The notes under the pieces are model-generated. The model ran no database searches. It saw nothing but the letters and a program-made list of their open reading frames with translations, and was not told the origin of the DNA. A stretch of 64,000 bases of DNA from Roseibium porphyridii (lineage in GTDB: Bacteria > Pseudomonadota > Alphaproteobacteria > Rhizobiales > Stappiaceae): contig NZ_CP120863.1 in assembly GCF_026191725.2 (NCBI RefSeq), positions 3,452,001 to 3,516,000 of the forward strand. Reading direction: 5' to 3'. Below, piece after piece: positions 1 to 9,934 of this stretch (its first letter is position 1; every line of letters begins with the position of its first letter). The translations under genes and the position numbers were made by a program.

Positions 1-873
1 CCTCCAGGAGAGGCTCTTACCGAATTCGAGATCTATTGCACTCTCTCAAAGCGGCTGGGTAACCACCAGAACTTTTCCAAAGGTCTGGATGAAACTGGTT
101 GGCTGTTGCACCTCTGGGACGAAACAAGGCAGTCAGCAGCAAACCAAGGCATTGATCTACCCGACTGGAGCACCTTCTTGAGCGGAGACATTGTGACGTT
201 GCCAGACCCGTCGCCCAATCAGGTTTTTCTGGCAGAATTTCGCGAAGACCCGCACGGCAATGCACTGCCGACGCCATCAGGTCTGATCGAATTGTATTCA
301 CAGACGATTGCTGACATGAATTTGCAGGACTGTCCCGGCCACGCCAGTTGGTTTGAACCAAGAGACAAGGAAACTGGATTGGCGGAACGCTATCCGCTTT
401 CGCTGCTTTCAGGTCAGCCTGGAACGCGGCTGCACAGTCAGCTCGACAATGGCGCGACCAGCCTTGCGGCAAAAATAAAAGGACGCGAACCGGTCCTGCT
501 TCATCCGGAAGACGCTGCAAATCGAAAAATCAAGGACGGAGACATTGTCGAACTGCGAAACGACCGAGGCCGATGCCTTGCCGGGGCCAGAATAACGGAC
601 GACATTCGTCCTGGTTGCGCCTTCCTATGGACCGGTGCCTGGTATGACCCGGAGTTTGAAGATCCGCACCATCGGGATCGCCACGGCAACCCCAACGTCC
701 TTACCCATGACCTCAGAACATCCTCGCTCACCCAAAGCCCCGCAGCTCACTCCGCCTATGTTGAAATATTGCCGATCGAAGGTGAGGCACCTGAAGTTGA
801 AGCCCATACTCCCCCGCGATTTACCTTTGCAGACGCGTCGGCTACAGTGCCGAAAATGACCAGCGAAACGTGA
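1..873 (+). CDS. Molybdopterin oxidoreductase, BisC/DMSO-reductase type, C-terminal part
   Basis: The reading frame is open from base 1, so the gene begins upstream of the window; 290 residues are present. The part seen is the end of the catalytic domain plus the molybdopterin-dinucleotide-binding domain (about residues 120-245). It contains RLHSQLDNGA, the LHPEDAANRKIKDGDIVELRN strand block, the GAWYDP turn and HGNPNVLTHD. These are typical of the biotin sulfoxide/TMAO/DMSO reductase group, whose members reduce S- or N-oxides. The last ~35 residues, Pro- and Glu-rich, look like a non-conserved tail. The stop overlaps the start of the IclR gene, so the two are co-transcribed. The substrate cannot be read from this half; family assignment is firm, function is inference. 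Confidence 0.85.
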   Translation, partial: PPGEALTEFEIYCTLSKRLGNHQNFSKGLDETGWLLHLWDETRQSAANQGIDLPDWSTFLSGDIVTLPDPSPNQVFLAEFREDPHGNALPTPSGLIELYSQTIADMNLQDCPGHASWFEPRDKETGLAERYPLSLLSGQPGTRLHSQLDNGATSLAAKIKGREPVLLHPEDAANRKIKDGDIVELRNDRGRCLAGARITDDIRPGCAFLWTGAWYDPEFEDPHHRDRHGNPNVLTHDLRTSSLTQSPAAHSAYVEILPIEGEAPEVEAHTPPRFTFADASATVPKMTSET

Positions 874-1646
874 AAATGTCAGAAAAAAAAGCGACTGAAG
901 CAAAAGTAGATTCCACACTTTCCAAAGGCCTAGCGATACTTGAAAAGCTGGCAGAAACCCGAAGCGCACTCGGCGTTACTGAAATCTCTCGTTCGCTGGA
1001 TTTGACCAAGTCGAACACTTTTCGACTGCTGCAGACGCTTTCACGGCTCGGCTACGTTACGCAAAGAGAGGACGGAGCGTATGCTGTCACACTCAAGATG
1101 TGGCAAGTCGGACGCTCGACCGTCGACAGTCTCAATCTTAGAGAACTCGCAGCGCCGGAGATGGCCTACCTCGCCGATGAAACCGGTGAAACTATCTATC
1201 TCGCTGTGCCAGAACAATTCAACGTCGTCTATATCGACAAGATCGAAAGCAAGAAGCCAATTCGTTCCTGGAACCCGATTGGCGGATCTGCGCCCATCCA
1301 TTGCGTTGGGACCGGCAAAGCTATCCTGGCTGCCAATTATGAAAGACTGCGCGAAAAGCTTTCCGAGCCGCTGCCCGGGTACACCGGCAGAACGATGACA
1401 ACCTTGAGCCAGCTGGACGAAGACATCGAAGCAACGAGAATGCGCGGCTATGCCTATGATACCGGAGAATTTCGCGACCGGATTTTAAGTTTCGGGGCGG
1501 CAATCAAGCTGCCTGATGGCGAAGCGGTTGCTGCAATCGGCATTTCGGTTCCAAACGTCAATCTTCCAGAAAACGGAGAGGAACGGTTTGGCGCTCTTTC
1601 TGCGCACGCTGCCGAGGCCGTTTCCCGCAAACTAACGCGCGTCTGA
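870..1646 (+). CDS. IclR family transcriptional regulator
   Basis: 258 residues, the usual IclR length. An N-terminal winged helix-turn-helix (about 14-75, with LGVTEISRSLDLTKSNTFRLL and a wing ending in YVTQREDG) is followed by the IclR effector-binding domain (about 90-255, with the conserved HCVGTGKAILA segment). The GTG at 870 overlaps the TGA of the molybdoenzyme gene (GTGA); an ATG two codons later is the alternative start. IclR proteins sense small carboxylates and control adjacent catabolic operons. Likely targets are the upstream molybdoenzyme operon, the downstream 2269-11023 operon, or both. The effector is unknown. Confidence 0.9.
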   Translation: MKMSEKKATEAKVDSTLSKGLAILEKLAETRSALGVTEISRSLDLTKSNTFRLLQTLSRLGYVTQREDGAYAVTLKMWQVGRSTVDSLNLRELAAPEMAYLADETGETIYLAVPEQFNVVYIDKIESKKPIRSWNPIGGSAPIHCVGTGKAILAANYERLREKLSEPLPGYTGRTMTTLSQLDEDIEATRMRGYAYDTGEFRDRILSFGAAIKLPDGEAVAAIGISVPNVNLPENGEERFGALSAHAAEAVSRKLTRV

Positions 1647-1684
1647 AATCTCGGTTTCTAGCAAGGCCCATCCAATGAACATGA

Positions 1685-1703
1685 GACCGGCACTGTGCCG
1701 GTC
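1685..1703. other. Perfect hairpin between convergent genes
   Basis: GACCGGCAC is followed one base later by its exact complement GTGCCGGTC; realistically this folds as a 7-bp stem with a 5-nt loop. It lies between the ends of the convergent iclR and rhodanese genes and may stop read-through on both strands. No T tract follows on either strand, so it is not a standard intrinsic terminator. Confidence 0.45.
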
Positions 1704-1747
1704 AAAGTCATATCCACGCGCGAAAAAAGCCTGAACCGAATTTCAGA

Positions 1748-2149
1748 TCAGGATTTGGGCTCAGGCATCTCGACGGGGCCTTCTTGCTTTACCCATTGTG
1801 AGAAACCTTCCCGCAGATGGGATGCTTCAAATCCCATATCCTGAAGCGTTGCAACTGTCAGTGCTGACCGCCAGCCGGACGCACAATGGAAGACAAATTT
1901 CTTGTCCTCGCCGAAAATCTCTTTGAAATACGGGCTTTCCGGATCGACCCAGAATTCGACCATTCCTCTGGGGGCATGTACACTTCCAGGAATAAAACCA
2001 GACCTTTGGCGCTCACGCACGTCTCGTATATCGACCACCACGACATTGGGGTCATCCAGCATGTTGATCAGGTCTTGAATTTCGACTTCTTCAATGCGGG
2101 ACCGAGCCTCAGCGACCATGCTGGCGGAATTCTTGGAAAGCTTTTTCAT
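1748..2149 (-). CDS. Rhodanese-like sulfurtransferase
   Basis: Single rhodanese domain of 133 residues. The active-site loop HCASGWRS carries Cys89 in the C-x4-R form of thiosulfate sulfurtransferase-like proteins, and the VVVVDIRDVRE strand and the EFWVDPESPYF segment match small cytoplasmic rhodaneses. No signal peptide or second domain. Two starts are possible: ATG at 2149 and GTG at 2158, three codons upstream; neither has a strong ribosome site and I chose the ATG. The gene diverges from the oxidoreductase operon, sharing a ~110-bp upstream region. Sulfur acceptor unknown; link to either neighbour is not shown. Confidence 0.88.
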   Translation of the reverse strand: MKKLSKNSASMVAEARSRIEEVEIQDLINMLDDPNVVVVDIRDVRERQRSGFIPGSVHAPRGMVEFWVDPESPYFKEIFGEDKKFVFHCASGWRSALTVATLQDMGFEASHLREGFSQWVKQEGPVEMPEPKS

Positions 2150-2190
2150 CTCACTCACTGTTCCGGTATATAAAACATTTATTTCTTATA

Positions 2191-2220
2191 TTGACACGCG
2201 GCATTGTTGTTTGCAAGTAA
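2191..2220 (+). promoter_or_regulatory. Possible sigma-70 promoter of the FAD oxidase-hydantoinase operon
   Basis: A perfect TTGACA (2191-2196) is followed 17-18 nt later by a weak -10 (CAAGTA/AAGTAA), about 50 bp before the GTG at 2269. The -35 element is convincing and the -10 is not. It sits in the divergent region shared with the rhodanese gene. Confidence 0.3.
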
Positions 2221-2268
2221 TCCTATAGGCGCAAATTTTTGTGTCGCCGTAAACAGGAGGCTATTGCT

Positions 2269-3543
2269 GTGACACGGACAATGCCGATTTCCCTTTGGGA
2301 TGTTTCTGCCGAGGAGCGTGACCTGGAAGGTCGCCTGCCGGACGGTGAAACATTCGATGTTGTCATAGTCGGTGGTGGGTTCACGGGGCTTTCAACAGCA
2401 CTTCATTGTGCTGAAGCTGGACTTTCCGCCTGTGTTATCGAAGCCAATCATGTCGGCTTCGGCGGATCTGGACGCAATGTCGGCCTGGTCAATGCCGGGA
2501 TCTGGCTACCGCCAACGCAAGTGCGAGAAAAGCTAGGCGCAACTTATGGCCCACGCTTTCTGCAGCGGTTTGGCGATGGCCCTGCAATGGTTTTCGATCT
2601 GATCGAAAAATATCAAATTAGGTGTGAGGCAACACGCAACGGGACCATTCACGCGGCTCATGCACCATCCGGTTTTCGCGACCTGGAAGCCAGATGGAAG
2701 GAATGGAATTCGCTGGGTGAGCCGGTCGATCTGCTCGGCCGCGAAGAGATCTCTGAAAAAATCGGAACCCGCGTCTTTCACGGCGGTCTTGTCGACCACC
2801 GTGCAGGTACGGTCAACCCGATGGGCTACTGCCGTGGCCTGGCGCGGGCCGCGACTGCAGCAGGCGCAACAATCTCGACAGGCGTGAAGGTCACTTCGCT
2901 TGCAAAGTCCAACGGCACTTGGAGCGTACAAACCGACAAAGGAAAACTGGACGCCAAGGCCGTGGTTCTTGGCACCAACGCCTATACAGATGATCTGTGG
3001 CCCGGTTTGAAGCAAACCTTCACGATGATCCACTACTTCCAGCTGGCAACTGAGCCGCTGGGAGAGCGCGCGGCGCACATTTTGCCTGAAAGACAAGGAC
3101 TTTGGGACACAGCTCCCGTGATGTTCTCGCTCAGAAGAGACAATGACGACCGATTGATCATCGGGTCGATGGGCAAAGTCATCGGCGACAAGTCCAGCGG
3201 TCTATCCCAACGATGGGCAAGAAAGCAGTTGTCTCGGCTCTTTCCCGATCTTGGCGACATCAAATTCGAAGAAGCCTGGCATGGCCAGATTGCGATGACG
3301 CCTGATCATCTGCCGAGAATTCACGTGTTGGACGAAGGGCTTTACACCCCAATCGGGTACAACGGCCGCGGGATCACAACAGGCACTATCTTTGGACAAG
3401 GCATTGCAGGGTTGTTGACCGGAATGAACCCGGCAGACCTGCCCCTTCCAATGACTAATGTTGCTGCGGTTACAAGCGCGCCGCTGATGTCGCGCTTTTA
3501 CAATATTGCCTTTACGGCCAATCAATTCATCAAAGGGTTCTGA
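2269..3543 (+). CDS. FAD-dependent amine/amino acid oxidoreductase (DadA/glycine oxidase family)
   Basis: 424 residues. The N-terminal FAD-binding Rossmann motif is VVIVGGGFTGLSTALHCAEA, and the chain continues as a DAO-fold flavoprotein with GRGITTGTIFGQ near the end, which contacts FAD in this family. Such enzymes oxidise secondary amines or D-/N-methyl amino acids to imines. The start is GTG 2269, 8 nt after a strong AGGAGG at 2255-2260; the frame also runs upstream to 2239 but without a ribosome site. It is the first gene of an operon continuing with hyuA 5 nt downstream. Context suggests it oxidises the amino acid released by lactam opening; RidA in the operon would then hydrolyse the imine. 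Confidence 0.85.
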   Translation: MTRTMPISLWDVSAEERDLEGRLPDGETFDVVIVGGGFTGLSTALHCAEAGLSACVIEANHVGFGGSGRNVGLVNAGIWLPPTQVREKLGATYGPRFLQRFGDGPAMVFDLIEKYQIRCEATRNGTIHAAHAPSGFRDLEARWKEWNSLGEPVDLLGREEISEKIGTRVFHGGLVDHRAGTVNPMGYCRGLARAATAAGATISTGVKVTSLAKSNGTWSVQTDKGKLDAKAVVLGTNAYTDDLWPGLKQTFTMIHYFQLATEPLGERAAHILPERQGLWDTAPVMFSLRRDNDDRLIIGSMGKVIGDKSSGLSQRWARKQLSRLFPDLGDIKFEEAWHGQIAMTPDHLPRIHVLDEGLYTPIGYNGRGITTGTIFGQGIAGLLTGMNPADLPLPMTNVAAVTSAPLMSRFYNIAFTANQFIKGF

Positions 3544-3548
3544 ATAGT

Positions 3549-5633
3549 ATGAACATGTCCGACATTCGCGTTGGCGTGGACATTGGTGGTACGTTCACCG
3601 ATGTTGCTCTCGACCATGCCGGAGGTATGGCCACCTGTAAGGTGTTGACAGACTATGCCGAACCCGAACGCGCAATTTTGAAAGGCATTGAAACTGCCGC
3701 GCAGAAGGCAAACATTGCGCTTTCTGACATCAGTCAGGTCATTCATGGAACAACTCTGGTCACCAATGCGTTGATCGAACGTCGCGGTGCGAAGACTGCC
3801 TTCATAACAACAGAAGGCTTCCGCGATGTCGTCGAGATGCGGTCTGAAAACCGTTTCGAGCAATACGACCTGAATCTTGAGCTGCCCAAACCTCTCGTGC
3901 CCCGAAAAAATCGGTTCACGTTGAACGAGCGTATGGGACCACAAGGAGAAGTGCTTCTGGCACTTGATCCCGCGGAGGCCAAGGCCGTGGCCGAAAGGAT
4001 TGTTGCCGGTGGTTATGAGGCTGTTGCCGTGGGTCTCATGCATTCTTATGCCAACAATTCCCATGAAGCCATGATGGCTGAAGCCCTCAGGGAACTTGCA
4101 CCAGACCTTTCTATCTCTCTGTCATCTGTCATTTCACCACAGATGCGTGAATTGCCTCGTTTCAACACTGTCATTGCGAATGCTTACGTTCAGCCTCAGG
4201 TATCCGCATACCTGAACCGGCTTGTTGCAAAATTGCGCGCCAGCAACATCGATGCGCCTGTCTTCATGCTACATTCGGGCGGAGGTCTGATTTCCGTCGA
4301 GACTGCCTCAGAGCAACCGGTGAGGCTTTTGGAATCAGGCCCTGCAGGCGGTGCCATCTTTGCCGCTGAGTTCGCGCGTGCCCATGGGATCGACAAAGTC
4401 ATGTCGTTCGACATGGGGGGAACAACAGCGAAAATCTGCCTCATCGAAGACGGCTCCCCGAAAACGGCGAATACTTTCGAAGTTGCGCGCACCTATCGTT
4501 TCAAGAAGGGCTCGGGCATGACCGTATCCACCCCTGTCGTGGAAATGGTCGAAATCGGTGCGGGCGGTGGCTCAATCGCTTCCATCGACACAATGGGGCG
4601 TATTCAAGTTGGCCCCCGTTCGGCTGCTTCCGAACCAGGCCCCGCCTGTTATCAGCGCGGTGGCGTGGAACCGACGGTGACGGATTCTAATCTCGTTCTC
4701 GGCAGGCTGGATCCCGACAATTTCGCAGGTGGCGCAATTCCACTTTCATTGGAAAATGCCCAAAACGCGCTTGCTGACCGGGTTGCCTGCATCCAAGGCA
4801 TCGCTGTTGCCGAAGCAGCCTTTGGCGTAACGGAGATGGTCGATGAGAACATGGCCAATGCGGCACGCGTTCATACGGTTGAAAATGGACGTGACATCGA
4901 ACATTTCACGATGATTGCCTTTGGGGGCGGCGCTCCCCTGCATGCCTGCCGGCTTTGTGAAAAGCTTGGTATCAGAGCCTTGTTAATCCCACCTGGGGCC
5001 GGCGTCGGTTCCGCCATCGGGTTCTTGCGTGCACCGTTCAGCTATGAGGCAACGCGCGGCCTTTTTCAAACGCTGTCTGAGTTCGATGCGGACGCTGTGA
5101 ACGCAGCGCTGAGCGCCATGGAGACCGAAGCCAGGGACTTTGTTGAGGCCGGAATACAGGGAGGCCGGACAACGACCAAACTGACGGCCTTTATGCGCTA
5201 TTCGGGACAAGGGTGGGAAATTCCGGTCCCCTTGCCGCACAAACAGTTCGCAACAGGCGATGAACCCTCCATCCTCGCCGCTTTCGAAGATGCCTACCGA
5301 ACGCTTTTCGGTCGCACGATCGACGGTCTTGCCCCGGAAATTACGAACTGGTCCTTGATCGTGAAATCCATCCTGCCTGAGCCCGATGCGGTTCATCGAC
5401 AGGACAGCTCAGTTGAAGCCGACATCACCAGGACGCGGATCATCTTTGACGCTGCGCTGCGCAAGGATGTTGAGGCCAAAGAAGTCAAAAGGAGTTCGAT
5501 GACCACGGGACACGTCGTGGAAGGTCCTGCAGTCATCATTGAAGCTGAGACTTCAACAATAGTTACCGCGGCCTATAGGGCTGTTGGTCAATCCGATGGC
5601 TGTCTTTTGTTGATCCGGAAGGATGTCAGATAA
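3549..5633 (+). CDS. hyuA: Hydantoinase/oxoprolinase subunit A (HyuA family)
   Basis: 694 residues, normal for the family. The N-terminal Hydant_A_N domain begins with the nucleotide-binding GVDIGGTFTDVALD, followed by the Hydantoinase_A domain with FDMGGTTAKICLIEDG (about residue 290) and GAGGGSIASID; an acetone-carboxylase-like C-terminal part closes it. HyuA and HyuB form an ATP-dependent cyclic amidase that opens lactam or hydantoin rings (5-oxoproline, N-methylhydantoin, pyrrolidones). It is followed by hyuB with stop and start overlapping as TAATG. The ring substrate is unknown. A separate, distinct hyuA-hyuB pair lies at 22382-26136. Confidence 0.92.
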   Translation: MNMSDIRVGVDIGGTFTDVALDHAGGMATCKVLTDYAEPERAILKGIETAAQKANIALSDISQVIHGTTLVTNALIERRGAKTAFITTEGFRDVVEMRSENRFEQYDLNLELPKPLVPRKNRFTLNERMGPQGEVLLALDPAEAKAVAERIVAGGYEAVAVGLMHSYANNSHEAMMAEALRELAPDLSISLSSVISPQMRELPRFNTVIANAYVQPQVSAYLNRLVAKLRASNIDAPVFMLHSGGGLISVETASEQPVRLLESGPAGGAIFAAEFARAHGIDKVMSFDMGGTTAKICLIEDGSPKTANTFEVARTYRFKKGSGMTVSTPVVEMVEIGAGGGSIASIDTMGRIQVGPRSAASEPGPACYQRGGVEPTVTDSNLVLGRLDPDNFAGGAIPLSLENAQNALADRVACIQGIAVAEAAFGVTEMVDENMANAARVHTVENGRDIEHFTMIAFGGGAPLHACRLCEKLGIRALLIPPGAGVGSAIGFLRAPFSYEATRGLFQTLSEFDADAVNAALSAMETEARDFVEAGIQGGRTTTKLTAFMRYSGQGWEIPVPLPHKQFATGDEPSILAAFEDAYRTLFGRTIDGLAPEITNWSLIVKSILPEPDAVHRQDSSVEADITRTRIIFDAALRKDVEAKEVKRSSMTTGHVVEGPAVIIEAETSTIVTAAYRAVGQSDGCLLLIRKDVR

Positions 5634-7285
5634 TGCCGAGCGCAATTGACTATCAGATCATGTGGAACCGCCTGATCGCTGTTGTCGAAGAACAGGCAAC
5701 CACGCTTATCAGAACAGCGTTTTCGACCTCTGTGCGTGAAGCTGGTGACCTGTCAGCCGGGCTTTTCGACCGGCACGGTCGTATGATGGCGCAGGCCGTC
5801 ACCGGCACGCCCGGACACGTAAACGCCATGGCGGAAAGTGTTACGCATTTCGTCCGCGAAATCGGCATGCAAAACATCTTTGAAGGCGATGTTTTCATAA
5901 CGAATGACCCCTGGCTTGGAACAGGCCATCTTCACGACATCACGGTTGTTACACCGGTGTTTCGAAAGGGTGTTCATATCGGTTTTTTTGCCTGCACGGC
6001 GCATGTGGTCGACATTGGCGGGCGCGGCTTCGGTCCCGATGCAGGCGAAGTCTTTGAAGAAGGTCTTCTCATTCCGATCACGAAGTTTGCCGAGCGGGGC
6101 ACGGTCAACCCGCTTCTTATTTCCCTGATAAGAGCAAATGTGCGCACACCGGACCAAACCGTTGGTGACATGTATTCACTGGCAGCGTGCAACGAGGCTG
6201 GTGACAGACGCTTACAGGCGATGCTGGACGAGTTCGGGATAGATCATCTCGAAGGATTGTCCGACTTCCTGATGGAGGCGAGCCGGAAAGCAACCAAAGA
6301 AGCAATCGAGAAAGTTCCTGACGGCACTTACCAACACACAATGACCGTCGACGGGTATGACAATCCGGTTGAAATGGTGGTTACGCTCAAGGTTGAAGGA
6401 GACCGCCTCACCGCAGATTTCTCCGGCACCAGCGGCATGAGTGCCTTCGGCGTCAATGTCCCTGAAGTCTATACCAGAGCCTATGCCTGCTATGGTCTCA
6501 AATGTGCGATCGCTCCAGCCGTACCGAACAATTCCGGCTCACTGGAGCCATTTGAGATTTCCGCTCCTGAAGGTTGCATTTTGGCAGCAAAACGGCCTGC
6601 TCCGGTTTCGGTAAGGCATGTGCTGGGGCATCTCGTACCCGACGTCGTTTTGGGAGCGCTGCATCAGGCAATGCCCGGCGTTGTGCCGTCCGAAGGAGCC
6701 TCTGCTCTCTGGAACATTCAGATTTCCGCGCGTGCAAGCGATCCTGAAAGTGGCTTGGAGAATGCCGAAATCCTGATGTTCAATTCCGGCGGCACCGGCG
6801 CCCGTCCGACCGTGGATGGCTTGTCGGCAACGGCATTTCCGTCTGGTGTTTCGACAATGAGTGTCGAAGCAACAGAGCATGTCGGTCCAATCACGGTCTG
6901 GCGCAAGGATCTTCGAAAAGACTCAGGGGGCGCTGGTGCAACCCGGGGTGGCCTCGGTCAGGTTATCGAGATCGAACCACGCGAAGGCTATGACTTCTGG
7001 TTCAACGCGATGTTCGACCGCGTCAAAAATCCAGCGCGAGGACGCGACGGCGGTCAGCCGGGAGCTTCCGGGCGCGTAGAACTGACGGACGGAACCCAGT
7101 TGCAGTCGAAAGGCCGGCAGCAAGTGCGAAACGGACAACGTTTGCGCCTCAGTTTGCCGGGTGGTGGTGGCTTTGGCGATCCCTCGAAACGAGACAAAGC
7201 AAACATTGCGGCCGACGTTGAAGCAGAGATGATCTCTACAACACAGGCCAAGCAAGACTACGGATATTCTGGAGAAAATTCATGA
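5633..7285 (+). CDS. hyuB: Hydantoinase/oxoprolinase subunit B (HyuB family)
   Basis: 550 residues, covered throughout by the Hydantoinase_B domain. Seen are the N-terminal IMWNRLIAVVEEQATTLIRTAFSTSVREA, the NDPWLGTGHLHDIT segment, and the glycine-rich end LPGGGGFGDPSKRD typical of HyuB. It is the partner of the preceding HyuA in an ATP-dependent amidohydrolase. The ATG overlaps the hyuA stop by one base, and the end overlaps the next SDR start (ATGA), which implies translational coupling and one transcript. Family is clear; substrate inferred only from the operon. Confidence 0.92.
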   Translation: MPSAIDYQIMWNRLIAVVEEQATTLIRTAFSTSVREAGDLSAGLFDRHGRMMAQAVTGTPGHVNAMAESVTHFVREIGMQNIFEGDVFITNDPWLGTGHLHDITVVTPVFRKGVHIGFFACTAHVVDIGGRGFGPDAGEVFEEGLLIPITKFAERGTVNPLLISLIRANVRTPDQTVGDMYSLAACNEAGDRRLQAMLDEFGIDHLEGLSDFLMEASRKATKEAIEKVPDGTYQHTMTVDGYDNPVEMVVTLKVEGDRLTADFSGTSGMSAFGVNVPEVYTRAYACYGLKCAIAPAVPNNSGSLEPFEISAPEGCILAAKRPAPVSVRHVLGHLVPDVVLGALHQAMPGVVPSEGASALWNIQISARASDPESGLENAEILMFNSGGTGARPTVDGLSATAFPSGVSTMSVEATEHVGPITVWRKDLRKDSGGAGATRGGLGQVIEIEPREGYDFWFNAMFDRVKNPARGRDGGQPGASGRVELTDGTQLQSKGRQQVRNGQRLRLSLPGGGGFGDPSKRDKANIAADVEAEMISTTQAKQDYGYSGENS

Positions 7286-8022
7286 GCGAGAAAATCGCCC
7301 TTATCACCGGTGCGGCACAGGGTATCGGGTTTGCCTGCGCTGAAGCGCTGGCCGAAGACGGTTGCAAGGTGGTGCTGGCTGACATCCAGGAAAGCGTGCA
7401 TGAAGCCGCTGCCAAGCTGGGTGGTCACGGCTACCTCTGCGACATGGGCGACATGTCCCAGATTGCTGCAATGTTCGACAAAATAGAAGCCGAGGTGGGC
7501 TCGATTTCAGTTCTCGTCAACAACGCAGGGATAGCGCTGCCTGGCGATTTCCTCAAATACACTCTTGAGGACTTCAACAAGGTCATCGACGTAAATCTGG
7601 TCGGAGTATTCTACGCAACACAACGTGCTGCAAAAACGATGGTCGACAAAGGCCTTCGTGGCGCAATTGTGAATATGTCCTCTATCAACGCACAGGTCGC
7701 CATACCGGCAATTCCGGCCTATTGCGCTTCAAAGGGCGGTGTCATGCAATTGACCAAGGCTGCCGCGCTTTCGCTGGCACCGCATGGCATCAGAGTAAAC
7801 GCGGTTGGCCCGGGATCAATCGATACCGAAATGATGGCCGGGGTAAACGCCAACCCGGAAGCGCTTGCCAAGGTCATGTCACGAACCCCAATTGGCCGTG
7901 TCGGAACGGCCCGTGAAATCGGCGACACAGTCGCTTTCCTCGCATCGGACAAAGCAAGCTATATCACCGGGGAGACAATCTATGTCGACGGTGGTCGCCT
8001 TGGCTTGAACTATACGGTCTGA
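7282..8022 (+). CDS. Short-chain dehydrogenase/reductase
   Basis: 246 residues, classical SDR: TGAAQGIGFACAEAL cofactor motif (about 9-23), NNAG, the catalytic Ser of MSSINAQVA, YCASKGG (Tyr-x3-Lys) and the GPGSIDTEM loop. An Asp at the end of beta-2 (LADI) points to NAD(H). The start has GGAG at 7271-7274 and overlaps the hyuB stop. In this operon it probably oxidises or reduces the carbon skeleton left after ring opening and amine oxidation, before the acyl-CoA synthetase acts; the substrate is not identifiable. Confidence 0.9.
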   Translation: MSEKIALITGAAQGIGFACAEALAEDGCKVVLADIQESVHEAAAKLGGHGYLCDMGDMSQIAAMFDKIEAEVGSISVLVNNAGIALPGDFLKYTLEDFNKVIDVNLVGVFYATQRAAKTMVDKGLRGAIVNMSSINAQVAIPAIPAYCASKGGVMQLTKAAALSLAPHGIRVNAVGPGSIDTEMMAGVNANPEALAKVMSRTPIGRVGTAREIGDTVAFLASDKASYITGETIYVDGGRLGLNYTV

Positions 8023-8026
8023 CCCC

Positions 8027-9934
8027 ATGAGCCGTTACAAGCAAACCTACGCCGAATGGTCCACCGATCCTGAACGTTTCTGGATGAATGCGGCGAGCAG
8101 TATCGACTGGATAAAAGCACCTGAAACGGCGTTCGACCCGGATATGGGCGCCTATGGCCGATGGTTTCCCGATGGTGTCTGCAACACCTGCTGGAACGCA
8201 GTCGACAGGCATGTTGCCGCTGGAAACGGCGATCGACTTGCCCTGGTTTATGACAGTCCCGTCACCCAAACCGTCAAGCGGTATTCCTTTCATGATCTCC
8301 AGACAGAGATTGGAGCGCTGGCTGAAGTTCTTCGGCTAAACGGTGTCGACAAGGGTGACAGGGTCATCATCTATATGCCGATGGTTCCGGAAGCCATCTT
8401 CTCGATGCTGGCCTGTGCGCGACTGGGTGCAATTCACTCTGTCGTTTTCGGCGGATTTGCAGCCGCCGAACTGGCGACACGAATCGAAGACGCCAAACCA
8501 AAGGTAATCATCTCTGCATCTTGCGGCATTGAACCAAACCGGATCGTTGCCTACAAACCGCTTCTTGATGCCGCTATCGCGATGTCCGAGGACAAGCCCG
8601 AAAAATGCATCATCTTGCAGCGCGACGCGCTGACTGCCGATATGATCGATGGGCAGGATCTCGACTATTCAACGGAAGTGGGCGCGACAAAGGGAACGCT
8701 GCCGGAATGTGTTCCGGTCCTGGCGACAGACCCTGCCTATATTCTTTATACATCCGGGACCACCGGACAGCCCAAAGGTGTCGTGCGAGATACGGGCGGC
8801 CACATGGTCGCGATGAAATGGTCCATGGAACACCACTATGACGTCAAACCGGGCGAAGTGTTCTGGGCTGCCTCGGATGTCGGCTGGGTCGTTGGCCATT
8901 CCTATATTTGTTACGCCCCCCTCCTCCATGGGTGTGCGACGGTTGTGTATGAAGGAAAGCCGGTCGGGACACCTGACGCAGGTGCCTTCTGGAGGGTTAT
9001 TCAGGATCACAAGGTCGTTGCTCTATTTACTGCACCGACAGCGTTTCGCGCGATCCGCAAGGAAGACCCTTCAGGTGCACTCATCGACCAGCACGACCTC
9101 AACCATTTCCGCACCCTGTTTCTGGCCGGTGAGCGCTCCGACCCGGCAACGATCGAATGGGCGCAGCAGAAACTGAAACGCCCGGTAGTCGACCATTGGT
9201 GGCAGACCGAAACGGGCTGGCCAATGTCTGGCAATCCAGTCGGCCTAGGTGTCCTTCCCGTCAAACCTGGTTCACCCGGCGTCCCAATGCCCGGCTACAG
9301 GATTGAAGTGCTGGATGATGAAGGTCGTCAGTTACCTGCTGGAACGCTTGGCAACATTGTCTGCAAGCTGCCCCTGCCCCCATCGGGAACACCTACACTA
9401 TGGAATGCGGAAGAGCGCTTCCACAAAGCCTATCTGGAAGACTTTCCAGGTTACTACGCGACATCTGATGCCGGAATTGTCGATGAAGACGGATATGTTT
9501 TCATCATGGCTCGCACGGACGACATCATCAATGTCGCCGGTCACCGCCTTTCAACCGGCGCTATGGAAGAAGTCATCGCAGCACATCAAGACATTGCCGA
9601 GTGCGCTGTCGTGGGAGCGGCAGACGCGCTCAAGGGGCAATTGCCTATCGGTTTCTTTGTCCAAAACGATGGTGCAAGCCGAGACCCCGTCGAGTTGGAG
9701 CGAGAACTCGTTTCTCTTGTCAGAGAAAAAATCGGCGCGGTCGCGGCCTTTAAGACCGCGATGGAAGTCGAGCGTCTGCCGAAAACACGATCAGGCAAGG
9801 TTTTGCGAGGAACCATGCAGAAACTTGCCGACAACGAGGCGTTCAAAATGCCGGCTGCGATCGATGACCCAGCCATCCTGGACGAAATTTCAAGTGTCCT
9901 TGCCAATCGCGGATACAGAAAGGCTTCTAAATGA
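8027..9934 (+). CDS. AMP-forming acyl-CoA synthetase, propionyl-CoA synthetase (PrpE/ACSS3) type
   Basis: 635 residues. ANL-superfamily motifs in order: [19 protein letters not shown] (P-loop, about 240), [10 protein letters not shown] (about 390) and the C-terminal [11 protein letters not shown] whose Lys is the catalytic, acetylation-regulated residue. The N-terminal ACAS_N region is present. QTETGWP and overall layout fit PrpE/ACSS3 better than acetyl-CoA synthetase. It converts a short carboxylate to its CoA ester with ATP. It starts 4 nt after the SDR and overlaps ridA. If region 19536-32640 releases propionate, this enzyme could serve that route too (inference). Confidence 0.88.
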   Translation: MSRYKQTYAEWSTDPERFWMNAASSIDWIKAPETAFDPDMGAYGRWFPDGVCNTCWNAVDRHVAAGNGDRLALVYDSPVTQTVKRYSFHDLQTEIGALAEVLRLNGVDKGDRVIIYMPMVPEAIFSMLACARLGAIHSVVFGGFAAAELATRIEDAKPKVIISASCGIEPNRIVAYKPLLDAAIAMSEDKPEKCIILQRDALTADMIDGQDLDYSTEVGATKGTLPECVPVLATDPAYILYTSGTTGQPKGVVRDTGGHMVAMKWSMEHHYDVKPGEVFWAASDVGWVVGHSYICYAPLLHGCATVVYEGKPVGTPDAGAFWRVIQDHKVVALFTAPTAFRAIRKEDPSGALIDQHDLNHFRTLFLAGERSDPATIEWAQQKLKRPVVDHWWQTETGWPMSGNPVGLGVLPVKPGSPGVPMPGYRIEVLDDEGRQLPAGTLGNIVCKLPLPPSGTPTLWNAEERFHKAYLEDFPGYYATSDAGIVDEDGYVFIMARTDDIINVAGHRLSTGAMEEVIAAHQDIAECAVVGAADALKGQLPIGFFVQNDGASRDPVELERELVSLVREKIGAVAAFKTAMEVERLPKTRSGKVLRGTMQKLADNEAFKMPAAIDDPAILDEISSVLANRGYRKASK